DNA of 64,000 nucleotides from Xanthobacter sp. NM-25 (GCF_022138605.1 NZ_JACBFS010000006.1:186001-250000); one strand, 5' to 3'. Shown: positions 52,620 through 61,741, counted from the first letter of the stretch. The notes: a model not told the origin generated them from the letters alone. Program-made: numbers and translations.

Positions 52620-53624
52620 TCAGCCGCCGTTGGCTGCCACCGCGGCCTTGATGTTGTCCTGGCCGATGTCCTTCTCGAACCGGCTCCACACGGGTTTCAT
52701 GATGTCCACCCAGGCCTTGCGCTGCTCAGGCGTGAGCACCCGCACCACCGAACCGGCCTTGATGATGTTCTCGCGGTTCTTGTTCTCCACGGCGGCCACT
52801 TCGGCATTGGCGCCAGCGGTCACCTCGTCGACGATCTTCAGGAACTGGTCGCGCACGTCCGGCTTCAGGCCATCCAGCCATTCGGTGGACGTGACCAGCA
52901 GATAAGCGAGAACCTGATGGTTGGTCTCGGTGATGCCGTCCTGCACCTCGAAGAACTTCTGGGTGTAGATGTTCGACCAGGTGTTTTCCTGGCCATCCAC
53001 CACACCGGTCTGCAGGGCGCCATAGACTTCCTTGAAGGCGAGCTTCTGCGCCGAGGCGCCCAGGGCCTTGATCATGGCTTCCGCGACATCCGAGGTCTGG
53101 ATACGGAACTTGAGGCCCTTGGCGTCGGTGGGCAGAATCAGCGGCTTGTTGGCGGAGAACTGCTTGAGGCCGGAAATCCAGTAGCCGAGCCCCATGTAGC
53201 CCTTGTCCTTCATCACCGTCAGCAGGTTCTTGCCGGTGGGGCTGGCCGTGAAGCGGCCCACCGCATCCAGGTCCTGGAACAGGAAGGGCAGATCGAACAG
53301 GCGATACTTGAGGGTGTAGGCCTCGAACTTGGACAGCGAGGGCGCAGCCAGCTGCACGTCACCCAGAAGCAGGGCTTCCAGCACCTTGTCATCGTCGAAC
53401 AAAGTGGAGTTGGGGAAGACCTCCATGCAGGCCTTGCCGTTCATCTCCTTGTTCACCCGGTCGGCCAAAAGCCGCGCCGCATCCCCCTTGGGATGGCCCG
53501 CATTGGCAACCACATGGCTGAATTTGATGACCACCTCTCCCGGGTCGCAGCCTGCGGCCTGAACCGCCGGAGCGGCAGCGGAGAGGGCAAGCGCGGACAC
53601 CACTGCCAGAAGCAGCTTCTTCAT
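52620..53624 (-). CDS. dctP: TRAP transporter solute-binding protein (DctP family)
   Basis: The start at MKKLLLAV follows GGAGGAAC; a longer frame to 53762 is unlikely. The 334-aa receptor has a Sec signal (cleavage near VQAAGCD, about 23), then VVIKFSHVVANAGHPKGDAARLLADRV, the C4-dicarboxylate-type opening, FRIQTSDVAEAM with the conserved Arg that clamps a carboxylate, and GALQTGVVDGQENTWSNI. It delivers an organic acid to DctQM. The adjoining upstream gene encodes an aldehyde dehydrogenase, so the ligand could be a metabolite of that enzyme's pathway. Confidence 0.93.
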   Translation of the reverse strand: MKKLLLAVVSALALSAAAPAVQAAGCDPGEVVIKFSHVVANAGHPKGDAARLLADRVNKEMNGKACMEVFPNSTLFDDDKVLEALLLGDVQLAAPSLSKFEAYTLKYRLFDLPFLFQDLDAVGRFTASPTGKNLLTVMKDKGYMGLGYWISGLKQFSANKPLILPTDAKGLKFRIQTSDVAEAMIKALGASAQKLAFKEVYGALQTGVVDGQENTWSNIYTQKFFEVQDGITETNHQVLAYLLVTSTEWLDGLKPDVRDQFLKIVDEVTAGANAEVAAVENKNRENIIKAGSVVRVLTPEQRKAWVDIMKPVWSRFEKDIGQDNIKAAVAANGG

Positions 53625-53954
53625 CTCGGCGTTCCTCCACTCGGGGCATCTTCGGCCCCGCTTATTGGCTTTCGCGCCAGGCCCGTTGGCGCGGGCATGG
53701 CAATCGGCAAGACGGAACCTCGGACCCCGCGGGTGACCGGCATTGAAGCCGGCCCTCCCCACAGCCGATGGCGTGCGCCAAACCCGGCGTCCCGTACCGC
53801 TGCGTCACACGGTACAGCAAAACGCCGCGCTTCAACATGCGTTATCGTGTAGGGCGGGATCAAGCACGACGAACGGACCACTGGTCGTTTCGTCTCCGAC
53901 CCCTTTTCGTCTCCACTCCCTGGTGGGCAGTACCGCGGGGCGGCGAGCGGTCGC
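53625..53954. promoter_or_regulatory. Intergenic control region before dctPQM
   Basis: These 330 bases lie between the aldehyde dehydrogenase gene and dctP, both leftward. They contain three inverted repeats: 6-bp arms at 53642-53647/53655-53660, GTACCG/CGGTAC at 53794-53799/53810-53815, and an imperfect 12-1-12 palindrome at 53869-53893. The first may be a leader hairpin; the others look like operators. No regulator gene is adjacent. Confidence 0.5.
53869..53893. promoter_or_regulatory. Imperfect 12-1-12 palindrome
   Basis: Arms of 12 bases around a central C pair at ten positions, with a perfect inner GACCA-C-TGGTC. It lies about 245 bases upstream of dctP and 61 bases inside the region after the aldehyde dehydrogenase stop. 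It may be an operator for the TRAP operon or a transcript-end hairpin for the upstream gene. Confidence 0.4.
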
Positions 53955-55430
53955 TCAGCTGGCGAAATCGATCAGCACGGTCTTGTGCCGCATATTGGCC
54001 TCCACCGCCTGGCGGCCGAGATCCTTGCCGATGCCGGAGCTCTTGTAGCCCCCCGTTGGCAGGATGAAGTCCCCGGTGCGGTTGTAGCGGTTGATCCACA
54101 CGGTGCCGGCCTGGAGGGTGCGCATGGCCCTGAGCCCACGGGCGAAATCGCCAGTGTAAACGCCGGCCGCCAGCCCGTAGTCCGGATGGTCGGCGAGGGC
54201 GAAGCCCTCCTCCTCCTCGTCAAACAGCTGGAAGGTGATGACGGGGCCGAACACTTCCTCCCGCACCACCGGCGTCTGCTCGTTCGCCTGGGTCATGATG
54301 GTGGGCTGGTAGAAGGCGCCGGTGAATTCGGCGAAACGCGCCCCGCCCACCAGGGCTTCCGCCCCGGCGGCGCGGCTGCGCGCCAGGATGCCGTCGATGC
54401 GGTCCGCCTGGGCCGGCGAGATGATGGGCGAGAAAGTCGATGCCGCGAGCCAGGTGAGACCCGGCTCTACGGCGGCAAAGTGCGCCTTCAGCTTCTCCAG
54501 CAACGCCTCCCCCACCGCCCGCTGGACGATGACGCGGGAGCCGGCGACGCAGGCCTGGCCCGCATTGCCCAGGATGGACTGGCAGATATGGCCGGCCACC
54601 TGGTCGAGATCCGGCGCATCGGCAAACACCAGCTGCGGGCTCTTGCCGCCCAGTTCCAGGGTCACCGGCTTCATGCCCGACTGGGCCGCCGCCGTCATCA
54701 CCGCGGCACCGGTGCGGGTGGAGCCGGTGAAGGAGAGCTTGCCGATGCCCGGATGCCGCGACAGCGCCTCTCCCGTCACCGCGCCGGTGCCCTGCACCAC
54801 GTTGAAGATACCCGCCGGCATCCCCGCCTCGATGGCGAGTTCGGCGAGGCGCACGGTGGAAAAGGGCGTGAGCTCGGAAGGCTTCAGCACGATGGCATTG
54901 CCCGCTGCCAGCGCCGGCCCGAGCTTCCATGAGGCCATGATGAGCGGGAAGTTCCACGGGGTGATGGCCCCCACCACCCCATAGGGCTCGGAAATGATGA
55001 GGCCGAGATTGTCGGCCTTGGTGGCGGCCACGTCGCCGCCGAGCTTGTCGGCATATTCGGCGCAGAAGCGGATGCATTCAGCGCTGAACACCACATCGCC
55101 GCCGGCCTGGGCGATGGGGCGGGTGGAGCCGAACGCCTCCAGCGGCGCCAGGGTCTCGCTGCGCGCCTCCATGAGATCCGCCCAGCGCCGCAGGATGCGC
55201 GCCCGCTCCCGTGGCGGGCAGGTGGCCCAGCCACTGGTGCGGGCCGCCGCCTGCGCATTCACCACCGCCCGGTCCACCAGATCGGCCCCGCCGATGGGCA
55301 GCTCCGCATAGGCCACCGCGTCCGACGGGCGCCGTACCGTCACCGTGTCGCCGCCCCGCCCCTCCACCACCTCGCCACCGATGAAGTGGCCATTGGCAAA
55401 GGCAATCTGGCTCGGATCGAAATCACGCAT
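53955..55430 (-). CDS. Aldehyde dehydrogenase
   Basis: The 491-aa enzyme starts at MRDFDPSQ after GTGAGGT. It shows the NAD-binding ITPWNFPLIMASWKLGPALAAGNAIVLKPSE, general base Glu in LELGGKSPQ and the catalytic Cys in GNAGQACVAGSR, with EEVFGPVI near the C-terminus. The family oxidises aldehydes to acids; substrate unknown, though semialdehydes and betaine-type aldehydes are common for such loci. It follows the thioesterase gene by 52 bases and ends upstream of the dctPQM promoter region. Confidence 0.94.
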   Translation of the reverse strand: MRDFDPSQIAFANGHFIGGEVVEGRGGDTVTVRRPSDAVAYAELPIGGADLVDRAVVNAQAAARTSGWATCPPRERARILRRWADLMEARSETLAPLEAFGSTRPIAQAGGDVVFSAECIRFCAEYADKLGGDVAATKADNLGLIISEPYGVVGAITPWNFPLIMASWKLGPALAAGNAIVLKPSELTPFSTVRLAELAIEAGMPAGIFNVVQGTGAVTGEALSRHPGIGKLSFTGSTRTGAAVMTAAAQSGMKPVTLELGGKSPQLVFADAPDLDQVAGHICQSILGNAGQACVAGSRVIVQRAVGEALLEKLKAHFAAVEPGLTWLAASTFSPIISPAQADRIDGILARSRAAGAEALVGGARFAEFTGAFYQPTIMTQANEQTPVVREEVFGPVITFQLFDEEEEGFALADHPDYGLAAGVYTGDFARGLRAMRTLQAGTVWINRYNRTGDFILPTGGYKSSGIGKDLGRQAVEANMRHKTVLIDFAS

Positions 55431-55482
55431 GGCAGACCTCACGGCAGGACGTCAGAGCGGAACGGGAGACGGGTGCGGCGCC

Positions 55483-55923
55483 TCAGGGCCGTGCCATGAG
55501 GGCGAGCAGCTTGGCGCGCTCCTCGTCATCAAAAGGCGTGGCCTTGCGCAGGGTGCGATCCACATTCACGGTGATCGCCCGGCCCGTGACGATGGCGCGC
55601 TCGCCATCGAACAGCCCCTGCCCGAACACCACCGCCGAGCGGCGCACCTCGACGATCCGGCAGCCCGCGTCCGGTGTTCCGGGATAGTTCAGCTCGCCGA
55701 TGAAATCGCTCTCGAGATGCACCAGCATGTAGGTGCGCTGTTCATTGCGAACCAGCGGTGTGCGCTCTTCGATAAAGCGGTTGCGCGCATTCTCCAGCAG
55801 CGCCAGCAACGCCAGATTGTTGACGTGCCGGTTCTGGTCGAGATCGGCGATGCGCAGGCTTTCGCGCGTGAAGAAATCGAACGCGGCGCGCTGGCGCAGG
55901 TCCGGTGTGGTGGGGGTGTCCAT
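55483..55923 (-). CDS. Acyl-CoA thioesterase (hotdog fold)
   Basis: The 146-aa protein has the 4-hydroxybenzoyl-CoA-thioesterase-type motif LDQNRHVNNLALLALLENAR, in which an acidic residue and His/Asn around DxNxHVNN form the active site, followed by VHLESDFIGELNYPG. It hydrolyses an acyl-CoA to free acid and CoA. It starts seven bases after the carboxyltransferase gene and may recycle CoA or release a product of that module. Confidence 0.88.
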   Translation of the reverse strand: MDTPTTPDLRQRAAFDFFTRESLRIADLDQNRHVNNLALLALLENARNRFIEERTPLVRNEQRTYMLVHLESDFIGELNYPGTPDAGCRIVEVRRSAVVFGQGLFDGERAIVTGRAITVNVDRTLRKATPFDDEERAKLLALMARP

Positions 55924-55930
55924 CAGATCC

Positions 55931-57457
55931 TCAATAGGTGGTCGGCCAGGTGGCGAGGCGGCGCAGCCCGATGCCGCCGGAAGGCCGGCGGGTGTGCAGC
56001 GCGCGCATGCGGATCAGCCAATCCCGCGTCTCGTAGGGGGCGATCACCGTCTGTGCCATGAAGGCGTTGGCGAGTGCGTAAGCGGACGTGTCGCGGGTCA
56101 GCTCGGCCTCAAGCTCCGCATAGCGTTCCGGGGTCTGGCCGGGCTTCAGGCGGTGCAGCACGTTCATGGCCGGCTGGCGACCCATGAGGCTCACCTCGGC
56201 GGTGAACCACGCCGCCATCTCGTCGCAGTATCCGGCCCCCATGTTGAGATGGGCCTGGCCATAGGACTTGCGCATGATGACGCTCAGCTTCGGCACGGTG
56301 GCCGCGCCCAGCGCCTGCAGGTAATTCATGATCTTGCCCGGCATCTTCTGCCGCTCGCCGGCGGCGCCCACCAGGAATCCGGGCGTATCTGCGAAGGTGA
56401 TGAGCGGGATGTTGAAGCTGTCGCACAGGACGATGAAGCTCACCACCTTGTCGCAGGCATCCGCATCGAGCGCTCCGCCCTTGTGCTGGGGATTGATGGC
56501 GATGACGCCCACCGTCTCCCCGGCCAACCGGGCAAGGCCGGTGAAAGCCACCGGCGCGAACCGTTCCTTCAGGGGAAACAGGGTGCCGGCGTCGAAGATC
56601 ACCTCCAGCAGGCGCTTCACGTCATAGGTGCGCTTCGGGCTTTCCGGCAGCAGGTCCAGAAGCCGCATCTGGTCGCCTCCCGGCGCGCCGGGGGCGATGC
56701 GCGGCGGCAGTTCCTGGCCGTGGGAGGGCATGTAGGACAAAAACCGCTTGATGAGGTCGATGGCCTCCTCGTCCGTGTCCACGGCGCGGTCCACCACGCC
56801 GGTCACCTGGGTCTGCACCTCCCAGCCGCCGAATTCGCGCGGGTCGGCCGCCTCGGCCAGCGCCACCGAAGTGACGTGCTCGCTCGACACCGCCAGCACC
56901 GCGCCTTTGCGCATCACCACGAAATCGGACATGGAGGCGTAGAAGGAGCCATCGCCATAGGTCAGGCCCAGCACCGCCGCCGCCCACGGGGACGAGCGAT
57001 CGCGCCACAGTTCCGAATGCTCGCCCGCCCGGTGCAGCCCCTGGCCACCCATGATGTCCGGGATGCGCGAGCCGGCGCATTCGTTGAGCAGCACCAGCGG
57101 CACGCCATTCTTCGCCGCATTGGCCTTGGCATGGTGGAACTTCTTGTCACCGATGGCGGAAGTGGAGGCGCCGAGGGTGGTGAAATCCGCCGCATGCACC
57201 ACCACCGGCCGCCCGTCCACGCTGGCGGTGCCGCTCACATAGCCGTCGCCAGCGGAGCGCGCCTCATCCTCGGGACGGATGGAGACGGCGAGCTGCCCCC
57301 ATTCGCTGAAGCTGCCGTCATCGCTCAGATGGGCGACACGCTCGCGGGCGTTCAGGATGCCCTGCGCCTTGCGCTCCTCCAGCCGCTTGGCGGAACCCAT
57401 GGCCAGCGCCCGCGCGCGCCGGCGCTCCAGCTCTTCGATCTCGTTTTGAAACGCCAT
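55931..57457 (-). CDS. Acyl-CoA carboxylase carboxyltransferase subunit
   Basis: The 508-aa protein has the two-crotonase-domain carboxyltransferase architecture of propionyl-/methylcrotonyl-CoA carboxylase beta subunits: YVSGTASVDGRPVVVHAADFTTLGAS, NECAGSRIPDIMGGQG, LGLTYGDGSFYASMSDFVVM, and in the second domain GVIAINPQHKGGALDADACDKVVSFI and FADTPGFLVG, then MRKSYGQAHLNMG. I use the ATG at 57457 rather than a TTG nine bases upstream. It transfers CO2 from carboxybiotin to an acyl-CoA. Its biotin carrier is encoded directly upstream but no biotin carboxylase is in view. Confidence 0.92.
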   Translation of the reverse strand: MAFQNEIEELERRRARALAMGSAKRLEERKAQGILNARERVAHLSDDGSFSEWGQLAVSIRPEDEARSAGDGYVSGTASVDGRPVVVHAADFTTLGASTSAIGDKKFHHAKANAAKNGVPLVLLNECAGSRIPDIMGGQGLHRAGEHSELWRDRSSPWAAAVLGLTYGDGSFYASMSDFVVMRKGAVLAVSSEHVTSVALAEAADPREFGGWEVQTQVTGVVDRAVDTDEEAIDLIKRFLSYMPSHGQELPPRIAPGAPGGDQMRLLDLLPESPKRTYDVKRLLEVIFDAGTLFPLKERFAPVAFTGLARLAGETVGVIAINPQHKGGALDADACDKVVSFIVLCDSFNIPLITFADTPGFLVGAAGERQKMPGKIMNYLQALGAATVPKLSVIMRKSYGQAHLNMGAGYCDEMAAWFTAEVSLMGRQPAMNVLHRLKPGQTPERYAELEAELTRDTSAYALANAFMAQTVIAPYETRDWLIRMRALHTRRPSGGIGLRRLATWPTTY

Positions 57458-57458
57458 C

Positions 57459-57677
57459 TCACTCAATCCATGCCACGATCTGATCCGCAGCCACCGGATC
57501 CGCCGGCTGCACCAGCACCTCGCTCACCCGGCCGGCCTTCGGCGCCAGCACGGGGATTTCCATTTTCATGGATTCGATGACCATCAACTCCTGATGCTCT
57601 TCGACGCTGTCGCCCACCGCCACCAGCACCTGCCAGACGGAGCCCGACACTTCTGAAATCGCTGAGGTTTTGCTCAT
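57459..57677 (-). CDS. Biotin carboxyl carrier protein, stand-alone
   Basis: The 72-aa protein is a single biotinyl domain with the biotinylation motif ESMKME (Lys38) about 34 residues from the C-terminus, and the glycine turn VGDSVEE typical of the fold. The stop overlaps the start region of the carboxyltransferase gene, so the two are made together. As a free-standing carrier it needs a separate biotin carboxylase, not present in this window. Confidence 0.92.
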   Translation of the reverse strand: MSKTSAISEVSGSVWQVLVAVGDSVEEHQELMVIESMKMEIPVLAPKAGRVSEVLVQPADPVAADQIVAWIE

Positions 57678-57733
57678 CGGTTCAACTTTCTTCACGAGCC
57701 GGCCCCTGTGGGATCGGCGGCAGAGGGAAACGG

Positions 57734-59014
57734 CTACTTGCCGAAGATCAGGTCCGGCAGCCACAGCGACAGGAACGGCACATAGGTGACCACCATCAGC
57801 AGCGCGAACAGCAGCAGTTGCAGCGGCAGCACGCCCTTGGTGACGACGCTGAGCGGCGTTTTCGCCACGTTCGAGAGCACGAACAGGTTGAGGCCCACCG
57901 GCGGGGTCAGCAAGGCCAGCTCCATGTTGATGGTGATCACCACCGCGAAATGCACCGGATCGATGCCCATGGGCTTCAACAGCGGCACCAGGATCGGCAG
58001 CGTGATCAGCATGATGGAGATGGCCTCCAGGAACATGCCCATGACGAGCAGGATCACGTTGATGATCAGCAGGAACTGCCAGGGCTGCAGGCCGCTCTCG
58101 CCAATGGTCCGCACCACGCTGCCGGGCACGCCGGAGGCGGTCAGCCATTGGGCAAAGGCGAGCGCGGTGGCGATGATGATGGTGATCACCGCCGCCCCCT
58201 GCACGGAATCGCCGATCTCCGAGAGGCAATCGCGCCACGTGAAGCCCTTGTAGTAGAAGAGCGCGATGATCAGGGCCATGGAGGCCGCCACCACCGATGC
58301 CTCGGTCACCGTGGTGAAGCCGCCATAGATGCCCACCGCGATCACCACCGGCAAAGACAGGGCCGGCAGCGCGTGAAGAGTGACCTTCACCGCTTCCGCA
58401 CGGTCGCGTCGCGGCTCGCGCGGCAGCTTGTAGCGATGGGCGTAATACATGGAATAGGCAACGAAGATCGTGGCCTGGATCAACCCCGGCACCACACCGG
58501 CCAGGAACAGGCGCGGCACCGATTCTTCGGCGATCAGCGCGAACAGGATCATGGCGAGGCTGGGCGGAATGAGGATGCCCAGGGTGCCGGACGAGGCCAG
58601 AACGCCCAGCGTGAACGGCATGGGATAGTTCCGCTCCTTCATGGCCGGAACCAGGATGCCACCCATGGCCACCGCGGTCGCCACCGACGAGCCGCAGATG
58701 GCCCCGAACAGGGCGCAGGCCACCACCGCGACGATGGCGAGCCCGCCGCGCACCTGCCCCACCCACAGGCTCACCATGTCGATGAGCGCCTTGGCCACCC
58801 CGCCCTTCTGCATGAAGGAGGCGGCCATGACGAAGAACGGCACCGCCAGCAGGGTCTCGGAATTCAGCCCGTCGAGCATGCGCTGGAACGCGCCGATCAC
58901 CGGATCGCCGTTGATCGCGTACATGAAGACGGCGACCGAGCCGAGCACCAGATAAAGCGGCATGCCGATGGCGAGCATCGCGAAGAAGACGACGCCGAAA
59001 AGCTGGATCGACAT
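57734..59014 (-). CDS. dctM: TRAP transporter large permease
   Basis: The 426-aa protein has standard DctM length and motifs: AVPFFVMAASFMQKGGVAKALIDM, FGAICGSSVATAVAMGGI, LGVLASSGTLGILIPPSLAMI, GGFTTVTEASVVAASMALI and LLTPPVGLNLFVLSN. It is the channel of the second TRAP system. Its gene follows dctQ by three bases and precedes the biotin carrier gene by 56. Confidence 0.94.
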   Translation of the reverse strand: MSIQLFGVVFFAMLAIGMPLYLVLGSVAVFMYAINGDPVIGAFQRMLDGLNSETLLAVPFFVMAASFMQKGGVAKALIDMVSLWVGQVRGGLAIVAVVACALFGAICGSSVATAVAMGGILVPAMKERNYPMPFTLGVLASSGTLGILIPPSLAMILFALIAEESVPRLFLAGVVPGLIQATIFVAYSMYYAHRYKLPREPRRDRAEAVKVTLHALPALSLPVVIAVGIYGGFTTVTEASVVAASMALIIALFYYKGFTWRDCLSEIGDSVQGAAVITIIIATALAFAQWLTASGVPGSVVRTIGESGLQPWQFLLIINVILLVMGMFLEAISIMLITLPILVPLLKPMGIDPVHFAVVITINMELALLTPPVGLNLFVLSNVAKTPLSVVTKGVLPLQLLLFALLMVVTYVPFLSLWLPDLIFGK

Positions 59015-59017
59015 GGC

Positions 59018-59515
59018 TCAGATCTCCACCGCGGTGTGGAGCGCCATGGTCTTCTCGTCAAAGCGCATGAGATAAGCCCAGAAACGCTGGACATAGCGCA
59101 GCAGCAGCAGCGCGCCGCCCACCGGCGCCGCCGAATAATAGATCCACAGCGGGAAAGCGAGGCCGGTGGGGCTGCGCTCGTCCAGATCGAAGGCGTCGAA
59201 GGTGATCTTCCAGCCATACCAGATGAGGCAGACCGAGAAGATGATGCCCACCAGGCAGTTGATCAGCTCGAACCAGCGCTGGGTGCGCACCGAGAGGTGG
59301 GAGATGACGAAATCGGCGCGGATGTGGGAATCGACGCGCACCAGTTCGCTCACCCCCACGAACATGGCCCACACGAGCATGTAGACCGCAACCTCGGCGA
59401 ACCAGGTGATGGCATAATCCCGGAACAGCCACAGGGAAATGATCTGATAGGAATACATCGCCAGCGCGACAGCGCCGATGATGCCGATGAAGAGCCGCTG
59501 CGCCTTGGCGATCAT
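59018..59515 (-). CDS. dctQ: TRAP transporter small permease
   Basis: The 165-aa protein has four hydrophobic helices and the DctQ pattern YAITWFAEVAVYMLVWAMFVGVSELVRVDSHIRADFVISHLS, in outline, where the E in AEVAVY and the HIR/D segment are family-conserved. Normal length, unlike the enlarged DctQ of the neighbouring system. It sits between dctP (87 bases upstream) and dctM. Confidence 0.92.
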   Translation of the reverse strand: MIAKAQRLFIGIIGAVALAMYSYQIISLWLFRDYAITWFAEVAVYMLVWAMFVGVSELVRVDSHIRADFVISHLSVRTQRWFELINCLVGIIFSVCLIWYGWKITFDAFDLDERSPTGLAFPLWIYYSAAPVGGALLLLRYVQRFWAYLMRFDEKTMALHTAVEI

Positions 59516-59602
59516 GAGCGCTCGACCTTTCGCAAACGAAGTGGAAAAGCCCCGTCGGGCAGCCGGCCGAAACCGGATGCCAGACGGGTCAGGTGAAGCG
59601 GC

Positions 59603-60640
59603 TCAGGTGTTCTGCTTCAGCGCGGAGAGCGCCATCTTGACGAGCTCGGGATTGATCTTGAGCTTGGGCACGAGTTCATCCTGGGTGGACATCAGGCCCT
59701 TGCGGATGTCGTCGAGCAGGGACTGCTCGGGGCGCACCACCGTCACCCCATTGGCGGCCAGCGTGTCGAATGCCTTCTGCTGCGCCGCCGTGGTCATGGC
59801 GCGGAACTCGGTGATGTGGTCGGCCCAGCTGCCGATCAGCAGATCCTGCAGCGGCTTCGGCAGCTTGTCATAGGAGCCCTGCGCGATGACGGGGATATAT
59901 TGGTGGAAGAACTGGCGCTCCACCACCGTGCACTTGATGCCCGAATCCCACAGCTTCGAGGAGGCGACGCCGGCCGAATTGGAATACATGGCGACGAAAT
60001 TACCCTGGCTCAGGGCCATGGGCACCTCGGCCCAGGGCACCAGCACCGGGTCGCCACCGAAATAGCGGATCCGCGCCTCGGTGCCGGCGCCGCCGAAGCT
60101 GCGCACGCGCAGGCCCTTCAGATCGAGGCTGGAACCGATCATGCGGGTGGCATGGGTGTCGCTGTAGCCGTGATCCAGCCACTTGCCGATCACCTTCACC
60201 TTCAGCTTGTCTTCGAGCTGCTTGTTGATGGCCTGGCCCACCGCCCCGTCGCTGACGGGGTGCATGGCCGGCTGCGGCACGCCGAAGAACATGGGCAGAA
60301 GGAAGATGTCGTTGTTGGGGTCGATGCCACCCAGCACCCAATTGCCCGGCATGGCCATGTCGATGGCGCCCTGGCGCAGGGCCCGCGGCACGTTCACATC
60401 GTTGAACAGCTGAGCCGAATGGAACAGCTCGATATCGAGTTCGCCATTGGACTCCTTCTTCAGCATCTCCAGCCACTTGGTGACGACCGCGTGGCGGTGG
60501 TGGCCGGGCGCGTCATCGGTGGACATCTTGAATTTGAAGACGGTCTGGGCGCGGGCGCCGATGGCCGGCATGGCCAGGCTGGCACCCACGGCGGCGGATG
60601 CAGCGAGGAGGCCTCGCCGCGACAGTTTGAAGGTGTCCAT
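59603..60640 (-). CDS. dctP: TRAP transporter solute-binding protein (DctP family, Tat signal)
   Basis: The start MDTFKLSRRGLLAASAAVG has a twin-arginine signal and a good AGAGGGGAAC site; a longer frame extends to 60781. The 345-aa receptor continues FKFKMSTDDAPGHHRHAVVTKWLEMLKKESNGELDIELFHSAQLF, in outline, LKGLRVRSFGGAGTEARI with the clamp Arg, and WAEVPMALSQGNFVAMYSN. It supplies DctQM. Adjacency to CoA transferase, hydratase and lyase genes suggests a dicarboxylate ligand such as itaconate, mesaconate or similar. Confidence 0.92.
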   Translation of the reverse strand: MDTFKLSRRGLLAASAAVGASLAMPAIGARAQTVFKFKMSTDDAPGHHRHAVVTKWLEMLKKESNGELDIELFHSAQLFNDVNVPRALRQGAIDMAMPGNWVLGGIDPNNDIFLLPMFFGVPQPAMHPVSDGAVGQAINKQLEDKLKVKVIGKWLDHGYSDTHATRMIGSSLDLKGLRVRSFGGAGTEARIRYFGGDPVLVPWAEVPMALSQGNFVAMYSNSAGVASSKLWDSGIKCTVVERQFFHQYIPVIAQGSYDKLPKPLQDLLIGSWADHITEFRAMTTAAQQKAFDTLAANGVTVVRPEQSLLDDIRKGLMSTQDELVPKLKINPELVKMALSALKQNT

Positions 60641-60783
60641 GTTCCCCTCTTCTTTCGGTCGATCTGGAAATCGTCGTTGGAACTGGAAGTGCCGGCTGAT
60701 GCCGTTTCTTTTTTCAGGATCGGCCGCGATGCCGCGACCGAGAGCACATGGAACCGGCCAGACGCGGCGCGGTCGGCGCAACC

Positions 60784-60805
60784 GCCTGCGGATGACACCG
60801 CAGGC
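60784..60805. terminator. Hairpin between lyase gene and dctP
   Basis: Perfect 8-bp arms GCCTGCGG and CCGCAGGC surround six bases, 25 bases after the lyase stop. No U-tract follows on the minus strand, so it is more likely an attenuating or RNA-protecting hairpin than a full terminator between the enzyme and transporter genes. Confidence 0.4.
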
Positions 60806-60829
60806 CTACGCATTCACACATTGGCGAAA

Positions 60830-61741
60830 TCACATGCCGATCAGATCGGCCTTCTTCAGCATGGCGCTGAACATGCGGATGGAGGCGACATCCACCATGG
60901 TGCCGTCCACCTGGATGGCGCCGAGCCCCTGGGCCTCGGCGTCCTTATAGGCGGCGGCGAGCTTGCGGGCCCGCGCCACCTGGTCCTTGTCGGGGGTGAA
61001 GACCGACAGCGCCCACTCGATCTGCGCGGGATGGATCGCCCACTTGCCCACGCAGCCCAGGGTGAGGGAGCGGGAAGCCTCCTCGGTGTAACCGGCCGGA
61101 TCACGGAAATCCGCATAGGGCCCGTCCACCGCATCGATGCCGGCGGCGCGGCAGGCCATCACCATGCGGAAGCGCGAATAGTGCCACACGTCGCCGGGAT
61201 AGGGCCCCACCTTGCCATCGGGGGTGATGAGCACCCCCATGGAGGCGGAAAAATCCCCCATGCCGAAGATTAAAGCCTCCAGACGCGGCGACGATTTCGC
61301 AATCGCCTCGACGTTCTGGAGGCCCTCCACCTCCTCAATCAGGGCTTCGAGGCCGATGGATTTGGTGAGGCCGAGGTCCTGCTCGATCTGGCTCAGCAGG
61401 GTGTCGGCAAACAGGATGTCGGAAGGGGTCTTCACCTTCGTCATCATGAAGGTGTCGATATTTTCCCGCGCGCCTTCCACCACCTCGAGAATGTCGCGGT
61501 AGGTGTATTTGGTGGACAGGTCGTTGATGCGCACGCAGCGGGTCTTGCGCCCCCAGTCGAGGGTATTGAGGGCCTCGATGATATTCTTGCGGGCCGCCGC
61601 CTTCTGGCTGGGCGCCACCGCGTCTTCCAGATCGAGGAACACGTGGTCGGCATCGGAGGCCGCGGCCTTGCGGATCATCTTTTCCGACGAGCCGGGAACG
61701 GCGAGCTGGACGCGCCGCAGGCGCTGGGGACGAGTGCTCAT
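60830..61741 (-). CDS. CitE/HpcH-family CoA-ester lyase (malyl-/citramalyl-CoA lyase like)
   Basis: The 303-aa TIM-barrel protein reads RRVQLAVPGSSEKMIRKAAASDADHVFLDLEDAVAPSQK, ALNTLDWGRKTRCVRINDL, SIGLEALIEEVEGL, FGMGDFSASMG and VGKWAIHPAQIEWALSVFTP, with conserved acidic Mg-ligands (DLED, the E of EALIEE, GDF). It resembles Mcl1 malyl-/beta-methylmalyl-CoA lyase more than the citrate lyase beta chain. It cleaves a hydroxyacyl-CoA to acetyl- or propionyl-CoA plus a keto acid. Its start overlaps the CoA-transferase stop by four bases. Confidence 0.92.
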   Translation of the reverse strand: MSTRPQRLRRVQLAVPGSSEKMIRKAAASDADHVFLDLEDAVAPSQKAAARKNIIEALNTLDWGRKTRCVRINDLSTKYTYRDILEVVEGARENIDTFMMTKVKTPSDILFADTLLSQIEQDLGLTKSIGLEALIEEVEGLQNVEAIAKSSPRLEALIFGMGDFSASMGVLITPDGKVGPYPGDVWHYSRFRMVMACRAAGIDAVDGPYADFRDPAGYTEEASRSLTLGCVGKWAIHPAQIEWALSVFTPDKDQVARARKLAAAYKDAEAQGLGAIQVDGTMVDVASIRMFSAMLKKADLIGM

